Below, piece after piece: positions 1 through 12,003 of a stretch of 64,000 nt of DNA (the first letter of the stretch is position 1; each line of letters opens with the position of its first letter). The stretch is taken from the NCBI GenBank assembly GCA_020081605.1, contig JAHREC010000018.1, positions 3,286,001 through 3,350,000 on the forward strand, in the 5' to 3' direction. Both the position numbers and the translations under genes were made by a program. The notes below the pieces were generated by a model, which ran no database searches, was not told where the DNA came from, and was given only the letters and a program-made list of their open reading frames with translations. Source of the DNA: Albifimbria verrucaria (Eukaryota; Ascomycota; Sordariomycetes; Hypocreales; Stachybotryaceae).

Positions 1-1462
1 ATATTCTCATGTGAATCCATCAGTCTAGTAATATTCATTCAATATTCCATACAATAATATCAGTATCAATATCCAAGCCTAAGCCATTTCAATCCTTCTT
101 TTGCGTCCCACTTACCAATGTCTGCGTTTCAAAGCCACCTATACCGGCGTGAAGAGTCTCAACAACATGCGACCATTACGTATGTAGACATTTCCTTGCT
201 TCTTCTCTGAAATGCCTATGAGTCAATATGGACCGTACAGTCGAACAGTACTTCACGTGCGAGCGGTAACAATTTAGATTGGACGTTGCTTGGTTATTAA
301 GACGAAGATCATATACCTGATTGGACTGTTAACATCTGCATAAGTGATGTATACGACACATTTACATGTTGTTGCCATAGTAATGCTGATAATTTTTTTG
401 GCACAAGTAGACCACTTGCTGGTTGTAATTGCTGTAGCTACATAGGATTGATGGTCAAGTGGTGAGCAAGAAATGAAGGACAGCAGATCGTAGGCCTTAG
501 AGACCCCTTAAAAGATCCTTTGTCAAAGACCAGAGAAGCTTGTATAATATAGTATCTATTAAGAATACAGTCATATAATTATGTATAGTTATTGGTATTG
601 TATGATTACTTTGTCAGAGTGTGGTTCTGGTGTTCATCGACTCTCATTCTCACTTATTGATACTTGCGGTCTCTATTTTATTGCTACCTATCTTGCATTA
701 CCTACATTACTTGACGGTGTACTGGATGACTCGTGTTGTTACTCGGTAAGATGATACCCCTTACGTGGTACTTTTCCCACACTATTTTGATACGCCTACA
801 CGAGATGAAGGACATGCCCAAATGCACTCACCGTATTGCCGCATTATGTGCTCTTGTGAAGTACATGGAACTTCCTCGATTATATTTTCTCGCTTGGACG
901 AGGTTCTTGTGTGGATCACCTTAGACGGCCTACATCAAGTTTTGTACCTGCGATGGACATGAAATTAGACCTCGGTTGACCATTTCAAGAACCATCAACA
1001 AATGTTCCTCTCAAGAACCATGCCGCTATTTAGTCGATTTAGACGTTGGCCCGAGCTTGATCTCGAACGATGCTTCTTGTTGACAGTCTAAATTAGACTC
1101 GTCTCTACCGTCACCTGAGCTCTTAGGTTCGTTCAAGCCTCAAGTGTCATGGATATGTAATTTTGCATGACCTCTTTGAGTAAGACATGGCAACCTCTGG
1201 CCGGAGTTGATACGCCATCCAATCAGTATATTCACGACGGCACATGTGAATCCTAACTTAGAATGCTTGGCATGTGCTGGCTGATTTTGTACATTAAACT
1301 TCACAAAAAGAGACAATACTTGTGACTGATCTAGCCATTATGTCTATTTGGTAGCTCATGCACCTATGAACCATGGCTTTACAGGAGCTGCATATAGATA
1401 GTCAAGTGTCAGCCTCGACACGTCCATTGGCCTTGGGCCATTCTTCTAGGATAACATTACAG
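1..1462. other. Intergenic, no supported gene
   Basis: This AT-rich stretch holds only short open frames without recognisable domains, splice structure or codon bias. I see no tRNA or transposon signature. It may be a 3' flank or an eroded repeat. Nothing more can be supported from the sequence. Confidence 0.5.
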
Positions 1463-1856
1463 TTACGACCCATACTTCTCTCGATAAGTCTTGATCATCC
1501 CAAGCCACTTCTTCTCAATCTCTGGTGTTACCCCGGGTGGATACTGCTCGACCACCTGCCGAGGCTGCAATGGATCTGGGTACCTCTCTATAAGAATTCT
1601 TTCGTCAGCAGGTCCATGTTTGAATGAAGAGTGTTTTGCCAAATAGCGGTGGTGGCATGGCATGCTGCACCAGGGGAAAAGGGAGGTAAACGGATGGCTA
1701 GGTCATCTTACTCATGGTAAAGTTTTGGTCCACGAGCCTCGTCCTCGCATTGTCGTACTCTTGCTTGACCCTCTTGGCGTGGGCAGCAATGGCACTATCT
1801 TGGTCTTGCGGCTCAGCCATCTCCTGCTGATACTGTGCTAGCCGTTGCGCAGACAT
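1463..1856 (-). CDS. Small hypothetical protein with one intron
   Basis: The start ATG is at 1856 and gives a hydrophilic N-terminus beginning MSAQRLAQYQQEMAEPQDQD. A donor (GTAAGATGAC, GT at 1711-1710) and an acceptor (CAG at 1667-1665) bracket a 46 bp intron. The second exon reads to a TAA at 1463 and ends in KKWLGMIKTYREKYGS, preceded by a Pro-rich segment. With these splice sites the two exon frames disagree by one base, so either a base is missing or a different acceptor is used. The protein would be about 115 residues, soluble, with no signal peptide or membrane segment. I do not recognise the family. It is divergent from the SUZ-domain gene at 2616, about 760 bp away. Confidence 0.5.
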
Positions 1857-2615
1857 TGTGGGCGATGAAGGCGTGAGGTGATGCGTCTATGTGGAGGGTA
1901 GCGATAGCGGGATGAGATATACAAAAGGCGTAAGCTGTGAAGGTGCCCTAAGAACGGTGCATGTGATACCGGTACAGGGACGATTGCAAATTGGGTTAAG
2001 GGGCTTATTTACTGGACAAGTTGAACAAAGAAATTATGCATCATCAAGGTGTGAATCAAGATAAGGCAAGGTAAGGGGAGATGTTGGACGGCAGCTTCAT
2101 GGGCCGCCCCACCATCGTGGCTCCCATCCGGGGTCCAGCCAACCCCGCCATTTCAGTGCTGCTGTGCTCCATACTGTAGGTACTGTAGGAGGTACCTGTT
2201 CTCTCAGCTAGCCATGCTCAGAGCCTACCGTACCTGCTCACGTCCATAGTAAGCTAGGCCTTCCAGCAAGGGACCCTCGAGGTACACTGCACCGGTTCTG
2301 TGGACAACCTGTACATGAGCCCCTAAATTGCCAGGTACCTGCCTACCTGTAGTACCAGGTATGCCTATGCCCAGACCTAGGCCTGGCCTTCAATGCACTG
2401 AGGAATTTCAGCCCTGTGCGCTCAACTGCATCCCGCTTTTCCGACGTCAACCTTCCAACCATCCCTGCGACTGTCTTCGTGATTAACCCGTTTGCCAACT
2501 CCATCACCAACAGCCGTTCGTCAATTGCTGCCGTTCGCTTCGCCCTCTCCTGACGCCCTTTTGAAGTACACCTTAGTCAACGCATTTGTTCCAGAAACAG
2601 AGCTCATCGCTAGCC

Positions 2616-3512
2616 ATGGTAAACAAAGCGTCGGTGCCCGATGCCTGGGAGGATGACTGGGAGGCTCAAGCCGACCGTGCTGCTGAGCAGGAAGAGACGC
2701 AGCCAGGACCTCAAGCACCAGTCTCGAAAGCCGAGCGACTTGCACAGCATACCGAGGCCAATCGCAAGCTATGGCAATCAGCGTGAGCACTTCCTCCTCC
2801 CAAATGCCGTCTTCTGAGAGACGAGGCACGTATCTCCTGCCAAAAGCCAGGTCACTTATTTCTGTGCAGCGAATCTCCGCAAACGTTTCATTATCTCGAG
2901 GCCAGCAATAATGTGCCGCTGGCCACAAACTTCAAGCCTCAGGTTAAGGTCCTGAGCCGTAAGCCAGTAGTTGCAAAGAGGGATCCAGTAACGGGCATGT
3001 CTCAGCTGTCCCTGGAGGGGGACGACGGCGAGGACGAGGCCAAAGGAGGTCCAGCTTACGCCGGAGGAGATACGTGCCAAGCAGAAGCGTGATCGCGAGG
3101 AGAAACAACGAAGGTATGACGAGGCCCGGGCTAAGATATTTGGTGACTCGGCACCGTCCTCAGGGGCGTCGTCACCAGGTACAGTCACACCACCGCGATC
3201 TGAAGGTCGACATACACCGCAAGGGAGGGCTCGTGGTCGTGGTGGGGGCTACAGAAATACCGATACCCGTCAGTTTGATAACCGACGAGCCCAGCCCCAA
3301 TCTGGGTCCGCGAGGAGCTCTACGATCCCAATTACGCGTCTAGAGCCGATCCTCAATTTCAGCGGCGGGGAGGTGACAGCGACGCACTGCCTCGTCAGTC
3401 GACTCCTCAAGATACTCAATCACAGCAGCAAGCAATCCGAGCCCCACGAGGTCCGGACGGAAGTGGAAGGGGTGGTTTTGGCTTCGCGAGACGTGGCGGT
3501 AAGGAGAGTTGA
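2616..3512 (+). CDS. SUZ-domain protein (frameshifted in assembly)
   Basis: Exon 1 (2616-2782) encodes MVNKASVPDAWEDDWEAQAD, followed after an 87 bp intron by exon 2 from 2870. The central part contains a charged helix (LTPEEIRAKQKRDREEKQRR, then YDEARAKIFG), which is the SUZ-type signature found in RNA-binding proteins of ascomycetes. The tail is rich in Arg-Gly and ends RGPDGSGRGGFGFARRGG. Two frameshifts are evident: near 3042-3045 (one base too many in an A run) and at the C run 3295-3298 (one C short), after which the frame reads WVREELYDPNY. Known SUZ domains bind RNA, so a role in mRNA metabolism is inferred. The stop at 3510-3512 lies 11 bp from the stop of the convergent NAR1 gene. 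Confidence 0.75.
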
Positions 3513-3523
3513 TTTTCTATCAG

Positions 3524-5250
3524 CTACCATCCACCACCTACTTTTCCAGCCAGCTGGACAACCTTTTCCGTGTCAGTGGCAGTGTCCTTTCCGACATCGC
3601 TAATGACCTCACGATAGCTCGTGAATGCTAGTCTATCTAAGCCTATGCCCGTGATGTGGGACCAGTGCGCCAGGGTATCATTTATGTACGATCGCGAAAT
3701 GCCTCCAACAACGTCTGCAGACTCCTGGCTGCTCTCAGCTTCCGATTCATCCCCTGAGAAATACGCCTCGTCAATCTTCGCAAGCCACTCTTTCTGCTCC
3801 TGAGGGCCCGGCTTTCCTGAAATGCCTTGCCGCTCGAGAATGATGGGATCGTCAACCTTGATCTGTCCACCACCGTTGGTGCAGCCGCCCGGACACGCCA
3901 TGACCTCGACATAGCTGTACTCCAGCGAAGCCGACTTCGCAGTAGGGCGCCGCGCGCTACCGAACGGCTTACCGCCAGGCATGCGAGATGGCTTTGCCGG
4001 CTTCAACCGACGCACCAAGTTCTGAATGTTTCGGAACCCGTAGTATCGTGCTGCTCGGAACACAGCCTCACCACCAACCGTTACTGAGTACTCCACCACG
4101 TCAGCATTGCGACCGCGGTTGATCTCAATCACCGACCCAGGTGATTGTGCTGCTCGGCTTTGCAGCATGTGGTATAAAAAGCCTCCAGAAGAGCCCGCAG
4201 CGCGTGCGGGAGCCCGGGCATTTCTAGACGGGAAGAGGAACTCGTGAAGCTTAGGGTCGGGAAAGTGTACGGGTGTAGGTGGAACCGTAGCGGGCACGTC
4301 AAAAAGTTGAGCCCCTTGATTCGGCGAGCATCAAGACTTCCTTGCTTGTGATGACGCAGTCCACATCGCGAACTCCCTTGCCTGGCTGTCCCGTGCCCGC
4401 CCAGACTTCGTCTGTGAGCTCCTCTCGACTCGCCTCCAGCTTCTTATCAAAGCACGGCATGACGGCCAGATGCCAAATCCTGCTGGGCGGAATGCCCAGT
4501 TTCCGACTAAGCGTGGTCTTGAGAAGCGTACCCATGAGGAGCCTGTGGGGACTTGACTTTTGAGAGATGAGGGAGGACATAAGGGTGAGTCTTCTCGGCA
4601 TAACAGACCCAACCAGGGCAAGAGGATGCGAGAATCGGAGCCGTGGGTGTAGACAGGCCTGGTTTAGGTGGCGCAAGTACCTCATCTGCTCCTAGAACAA
4701 GAGTGGCCTCTCGGGCAACGTTGGTATCGACTACCCAAGTAAAGCCATTGTTCCACTTGCCGCCGGTAGTAAGGCCGCCGGCCCCGCCAAGCAGGTTCTC
4801 CAGCATGTAGCCAGCCTGCTCATGCGATGCATTTCCATGGGCTGCGGCAAGGTTGGCCCTCGCCTGAGGGCTGACGCTGGCCACAAACAGCTTGGCATCT
4901 TCATTCTCGAGTCCTTGTACGGCAAAGGTGCCGTCGGTATCCGAGCGGACAATTCGCAGAGCGGGAGCGGCGTCAAGGACCGAAAGCACTTCGGCATGAC
5001 TCTGGAGACTGACTAACACGGCCTCGGCCGATGTTACGCAACCAGAGCACGCGAGGCAGTCGGTGAGGGAGATTTGGGCGGGAGTGTTGCTGGAGGTATT
5101 CGAAGAGGCATGTTGGCCATCGAGGATGACTTCGGTCTCGTTGGCAGATTGCGACGGGGTAGCGGCGGGGAGAGTCTCGACAGGCTTGATGCAGGCAACT
5201 CCAGGAGAGATGAAGTCGTTGAGGTCATCTGCGGAGAGGATGGCGCTCAT
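3524..5250 (-). CDS. NAR1: Cytosolic Fe-S cluster assembly factor NAR1 (hydrogenase-like)
   Basis: The product resembles iron-only hydrogenases and belongs to the cytosolic iron-sulfur assembly (CIA) pathway, where it passes clusters to the CIA targeting complex. The N-terminus has a conserved Cys at GVACIKP and a CLACSGC motif for the first 4Fe-4S cluster. Downstream motifs [26 protein letters not shown] and [13 protein letters not shown] carry the Cys ligands of the H-cluster-like site. The start [13 protein letters not shown] is the canonical beginning of fungal NAR1. The frame breaks near 4540 (one extra base) and at the G/C run 4312-4315 (one base short). Family length is about 580-600 residues, which fits. 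It is convergent with the SUZ gene. Confidence 0.93.
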
Positions 5251-6161
5251 TTTGCCTGACTTGCCGCTTGCCCAAGCGGAGGCTTCGCTTGTGTGAGGGC
5301 GCGGTCGTAGATAATGTGGATGATGGTTGGAGGACGGAGATATTCAAGACTGGCAACAAACTGCGCGTCGGAGACTCGAGTGGCAAAGTGATTTGTTAGG
5401 CGCAAGGCGACAGCAGCGCGATAGATGCAGAGCGGGAAAGACTGAGAATTATGCGACCAAAAGGGTCGAGTCAATGTAAAGGCGGATTTGAAGCCGAAGA
5501 GTTGAGTCGTTGCGTCGTAGTCATTAAAAGGCGATGATTGGAAATCCGCGGATGGTACGTGGTGGGGTTGCTGGAAAGAATTACCCATTTCCTAACCCGC
5601 CACCATGCGAGATCGGACAAAAGATAAAAGAAAGCCCATGATTGGCCAAGGGACCAGCAGGGACCGGAGATGCGCTACCTACTAACTTACCTACAGAAGG
5701 GGGTCCACGCCACTGTAATCCGTACCTGGTGTGCATACCGTACCAACATACCAACCTATCGCTGGGTACAGGTAGCCTGTCGGTTTTTTTCTTTCCCTCT
5801 CTTTAGTTGGGCCTTGACACCCAAACACCTGACAGTACCCACCCCTAGACAAGGCAAGCCGGAACAGGGACCGACTGGGTTTGGGGCGATCAGGGCTCTC
5901 CTCGCTCACTCACTCACTCACTCACCCACCCCGGCTCCTCGGGTGGTGACGTCGTTTCCGCCTGGGGCTCTCTCATGTATACTGTAATCGAGGACGCGTA
6001 GTGACGGTAGCACGTCTCGGCGCTTTATAACAACGAACATCCCATTGTACGAATCCTGCACAGCACTCTGCAATCGTATTCTGTTTCTTCCCCAATTTAC
6101 ACAGCATATAACCCCCTTTTCCGTGAAATACCCAAACGCTGCGCACCCGCTCAATCCCATC
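5251..6161. other. Divergent promoter region, NAR1 / membrane protein
   Basis: This 0.9 kb spacer separates two divergently transcribed genes and should hold both promoters. It contains a (CTCA)5 repeat at 5905-5925 and pyrimidine-rich stretches around 5784-5805. The open frames inside it lack coding character. Confidence 0.5.
5905..5925. repeat. (CTCA)5 microsatellite
   Basis: Five perfect CTCA units plus a C lie in the promoter region upstream of the small membrane-protein gene. Confidence 0.9.
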
Positions 6162-6948
6162 ATGGACGTAGGTCTTCCGCCTTGCGAGCTCGCATGCACG
6201 TGAACAACCCGGTTGGACCGGGCTTCATGGTTGCAATGCACGGCAATGGAGGAGAAAATAAAACTGACAATTGCTTCTCCTGGTCCAGTCTGTCGCGACG
6301 TATAGCTTCGGCAGCCTGGCCTGGCTGACCGCCCAGGCCGTGCCTCTCATCGTATGGCCGTCCTTTGTCGGCTCGCTGCTCCGAGCTGAGCAAGAGAACC
6401 CGAGCAGTAAGATACATGTCCAAGGCGGCCTCTTCGGATTAGAATGTCTAACTAATGCTGTGCTATTTCTGTAGGTCTAGAGACGTACTTTGCACAATCA
6501 CTTGGGTTTGCGCTGCTCACGCTCGGGTTGGTCACGGTGCTGCTGTCCGGGGCCGTGCCATTGACCTCCTCCGTAGACAGTAAGTCATCATCCCCAACCT
6601 CTGCCCTACAACAAAGCTTGCATCCCTACAGACGTCTACTGACATGGAATCCACTTCCCAGCACCTACCAACAGCATCTCCCCATACGCCAGCGCCGTCG
6701 TCCTCATCTCCCTCCTCCACCACGCCGCCAGCGCCTTTTACTGCTGGGCCCGCTACAGCTGGACCGGCGAGACGGGCTACATGCTCGGCTGCATCAGGAG
6801 CTCCGCGCTCGCCGTCTTCGGCCTCTACTGTGTCATGTTCGCCGGCGACTCTGCCATGATCAGCAAGCACCACCGCTTCGACCAGAGCACCAGCGGCTTT
6901 CCCTTCAAGAACGCCGAGTCCTACCGGGCCAAGAAGAAGGCCCTGTAG
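6162..6948 (+). CDS. Conserved small four-helix membrane protein
   Basis: Four exons fit perfectly in phase: 6162-6167, 6289-6406, 6475-6579 and 6662-6948, giving 171 residues. The first exon is only ATG GAC, followed by donor GTAGGT; intron 1 contains CTGAC just before its acceptor at 6288. The protein has four hydrophobic segments, around residues 8-28, 45-68, 80-100 and 115-135, and a basic hydrophilic C-terminus ending RAKKKAL. Conserved-looking polar residues lie between helices 3 and 4 (WARYSWTGETGYMLGC). I do not recognise a named family; it looks like an uncharacterised fungal integral membrane protein. No frameshift is present, and every splice junction is canonical. Confidence 0.8.
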
Positions 6949-7227
6949 AGAGAAAAGCATCAGATGAAGGCCATAATGTATTGCTCTTGTAACACAGTAA
7001 ATAAAGAATATAGAAACAGACGCGTAGCTCTGCTCGTGACGAACAGTGCCTTCAAGACCCTTTCCCATGCTCGTGCTCCCGTTTCCATTTCATAATTGAA
7101 CACACCACCCCAACTCCAAAACGCCCCCTCGATCTCTAAGCTGGAACGTTACACTTCGACAAATAGACACCAAGTTTTTCCCGCTTTACAGAAGGCGGCT
7201 GCAATCATCAGCTTCCCGAGACGGCAA

Positions 7228-8425
7228 TTACGCAGTCACCTCCTCTGCAACCTTTGAGCCGTTAGTCAATGGTTCTTCCTCCTTCTCCTCCTTCTCCTCT
7301 TTCACCTCCTTCATCTCCTCGTCAGCCTCCACGCCGTTGCTTTGCGTGTTCTCCCGCGGCTCCGACGCTTTTGGGACCTGAACGTCTGCCAGCCCTGAGA
7401 GGATGGCCTGTCGTCGCTCGTGCCAGTCAACCTCGCTCTTGATGACCTGAGACAGCAGAACCTCCTTCTCCAGCCACTCCTTGTAGTACATGTTCTCCCA
7501 CTCCTTGCACTCCTTCTTCAGAGTCTCACTAACATCCTCTGCCCACTTTACCTCCCAGTAGCACTTGCGGTAAAGCTTGTCGACAGGGTAGGATAGCTCC
7601 TCAGCATCAAAGAGTTCTTCGGGAAGAACCGTGAAGTATTCGGGGTTTGCCTCATCGCCATGGCCTGATTCGTCATCGTCTTGAGCGCCGTGCGACTGGG
7701 GAGTCTTGATGATAATCTTAAGCCTGCCAGACTTGCCAGTAGGGCCCGCCTGCATCGATTTAGGTACCGGGTCGGACGGGCGCAGGGCCTCGGTTTCGTG
7801 AACGGTTCGCATGTGTTTGGCCAGGGCATCAGACCTCGTAAAGGATCGATCACATTCTTCAAGCGAGTTAGTTACGGGAGAGTTTGATGTATGAGGACAG
7901 GTATGGGCTCACCAGGCAGGTAGCAGTAGAAGGGCTTCTCCCTAGTGTGGCTTCGCATGTGCGCTTTCAAAGCATAACCGCTAGCATGGGGAGGCCTTTG
8001 CGGTTGCAGCTCCGCCATTCGCACGTGTACTTTTTCTGTCGGTTTTCGATGTGCGAGTTGTGTATGTGTTCGACCAGCTTGTCCATGTTGCCCTGGTCGC
8101 CAGCTGGGCAACCGTCCCAGTCGCACACGGTGACCTGGTCTTGGAAATCATCGTCATCTAACCGCGCATTGACCGGCGAGCTGGGGATATCGCCGGAGGT
8201 GTCGGAGGACACGTCGGACAAGCCCTCTAGGGTGTCAGGCTCGGGCACCGTCTCGGGCTCGGCGTCCTGCACCACGGCTGACGAGGTCGTCGACCCGGCA
8301 TCGAGCCTCTGGCGCTTGGACGGGCGACGCGCCGCCTCGTCATACTCGTGTCCTTCGTCCTCGTAGCCTTCGTCCGACTCCATGGATGAGAGCGGCGAAT
8401 CCGGAGGCGAGTAGTCGGCTGGCAT
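7228..8425 (-). CDS. C2H2 zinc-finger protein, probable INO80-complex subunit (Iec1-like)
   Basis: The start chosen is MPADYSPPDSPLSS at 8425, in front of an acidic Ser-rich region. Two or three C2H2 fingers follow: one with CDWDGC and paired His (HIHNSH), one with CEWRSC and HMRSHTREKPF, and one with CDRSFTRSDALAKHMRTVH. A 56 bp intron (7912-7857) splits the last linker, giving YLPE/CDRSF. The C-terminal half is helical and charged (around YWEVKWAEDVSETLKKE) and ends in Glu/Lys-rich repeats. YY1-like fingers plus this tail resemble the fungal INO80 chromatin-remodelling subunit Iec1; that is an inference by family resemblance. The C run at 7988-7991 (plus strand G) is one base short and breaks the frame. 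Confidence 0.75.
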
Positions 8426-9208
8426 TTTGGCGCGCGTTTCGTTGGTGAGTGGCGCGTCAACCGTTGGAGCGGAATTGGAGATGACAATAAGGGGAAGCGT
8501 GAGAAAGTCAGACAATGATTGAAACGCTGCGGCGCATAAAGAATCTTGCTGGAGCGCGGCCCGGGAGCGCGGCGAAGGATGGCTCGATGAATGGAGATGG
8601 AAGTTGGTTGGCCCAGCTGGAGAGGAAAAATGCGGTTTGATGAGAGCTTCACTTCCGTATACGTACAGTGCGAGAATGGAGAAGAGCTGCTCAGCTTGTC
8701 TCATATGCTGATGAGCCTACAACAGCCGCGACCCACCTCCACCGAAAGTCCGCAAAGACACTGTGCAACGCTCCAAATGCACAGTACATCCAAGCAGAAA
8801 ACCCTTTTCAACCACATTCTCGTATCTTTGTTCTCGAGTGAATCAACTCAACCAAGGCAGCACTTGATTCCGGACTGTGCAACCACTTTGCATAGATATC
8901 TCGGCTATAAATATGGTCTTCGTTTGGCAACCAACAATAATCCACTACATAGATAGAGGTGGCCTTTGGTTGCTTCTCCAACTTTTGATTTTCCAGTCGT
9001 GTTTCCTAGCACTGGACCATTCCCATGAAATACCATCATATATACCATACCAACTCCAAGCCTGTAAAAAGTCTAATACTTCAGCAAACATTTTTGTAAC
9101 CTCAACTACTAAGCGCGCAGCAAGCCATCAATGGCTGGAACGGCATTCCACACCCTCTGCACGGTGACATTGGGCTTTAAGATGATTCGAGGTCGAGGAG
9201 CCTTTTCT
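8426..9208. other. Intergenic between ZnF gene and DAHP synthase
   Basis: Both flanking genes are on the minus strand, so this stretch holds the zinc-finger promoter and the DAHP synthase 3' region. I see no further gene. Confidence 0.5.
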
Positions 9209-10642
<1,434 letters not shown>

Positions 10643-12003
10643 GGCGGCGATGGAGGGTACGGAGAAGAGGGTGTTTGGGGGTATCAAGATGGGTGATCGG
10701 GCGAGAGAGGGACCAAAGACAGGCGCGCAGCGCAGAGGAGGTGCCTTGGAGAAGAAGCCGAAGCTGTGCAGCAAGAAAATTGATAAATCAAAGTGATGGT
10801 GAGTCAATGTGGAAGACGGACGTCGAGGAGGCAAGAAAACTAAGGTAGATCAGCAGAGCTCCGAAATACGGTCAGGGTCAGCTCATGTTACTCACACAGG
10901 TACCTAGCCAGGTAGCCAGGTACCTGAGTCCGGTAGCGCCTGGCCCGCCAAGCGCCGTGTCCCTAGGTACCTATCTAAGGTAAGGTAAAGTAAGGTAAGA
11001 TAGTAAGGTAACTTAGTAACTGTAGCTACTAAGGTGAACTGTACTGTAGGTACCCTATCTTTGCCTTCTCTGCCTCGTAAGCACCTTGTACCCGCCTACC
11101 TCTACTGTACTCTGTAGCTTCGTCTTCCTTTGGTGGGGCTCGCTAATGCACCTCAGAGGGACCCTGACAAGCCTGGCCTCGAGACGTTGCTCTGCGCTTC
11201 CTCCCTCCGTCTGCGTGCCGGTTGGTTCTGGCTTGGTACTTTGTACTCTGTATTCCCTCTCCCAATCGATTGGACACTGTCGAAATGAACCACCAGTGAT
11301 TGGTCAATTCTTCGGCGGCTTCCGTCGAGTCGCGCCGATGCGGCCCACCAACGTTCGAGAACGCAAGGTCTACCTGGACAACAACACCCTCTGAGTGCTC
11401 CCACTAACCTACTATACCATGTACTGCGCCTACAGGAATTCAAGGTGCTGTATCACTAGGACTTACACCTACCCTCCTCTCCACCTCCAATCGTCCTCTG
11501 CCTTGGTTCCCGTTTCCACCCTTGAATGATACAATGCGGATCCACAAATCCACCCTGATCCATCCATGTGCTCGTCCTCCGGTTTTAGCACCGCCGTTCT
11601 TCTTTAGGCCTGCTGGTGCGTCATAACAAAGCCATGTTGGAACCCCTGGCCATGCTCCGAAGCTCGGGTCTCCACCGCCGGCCAGCCCGGTTCATCACAC
11701 CGTTGGCCCGCCGGTCCGCTCCGATAGGGTCATGTATTAACCAAAGGAAAATTGCCATATCTCGATGAACAGCTCAGAAGAAACTTATTGACCTACCCAG
11801 ACCATTGCCAAGAGCTCCTGGATTACTATCAGCTTATCAATAAACCAATCTAATATATTCGTCAAACTTAGCGTTTATCCTACTTTCTTTTCTTTGTTAA
11901 CGCAGTGTTCCCACTCAGCCGGACAGCCAAGCCATACGAAATATTGCAAAACGTTAACAAATGCTCAATTTATATCGCAGCTATAATCAAATATTATATC
12001 TCA
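10643..12003. other. Intergenic with GGTACC/TACCT-rich block
   Basis: This is the upstream region of DAHP synthase and the 3' flank of the Zn2Cys6 gene. At about 10898-11060 it is crowded with GGTACCT, TAAGGTA and related motifs, also seen in other spacers of the window. I find no gene in it. Confidence 0.5.
10898..11060. repeat. Cluster of GGTACCT / AAGGTA motifs
   Basis: Irregular short repeats of AGGTACCT, CAGGTAGCC and AAGGTAAGGTA fill about 160 bp. Similar clusters occur at about 2160-2360, 17690-17990, 24890-25000 and 61970-62005, always between genes. Confidence 0.6.
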
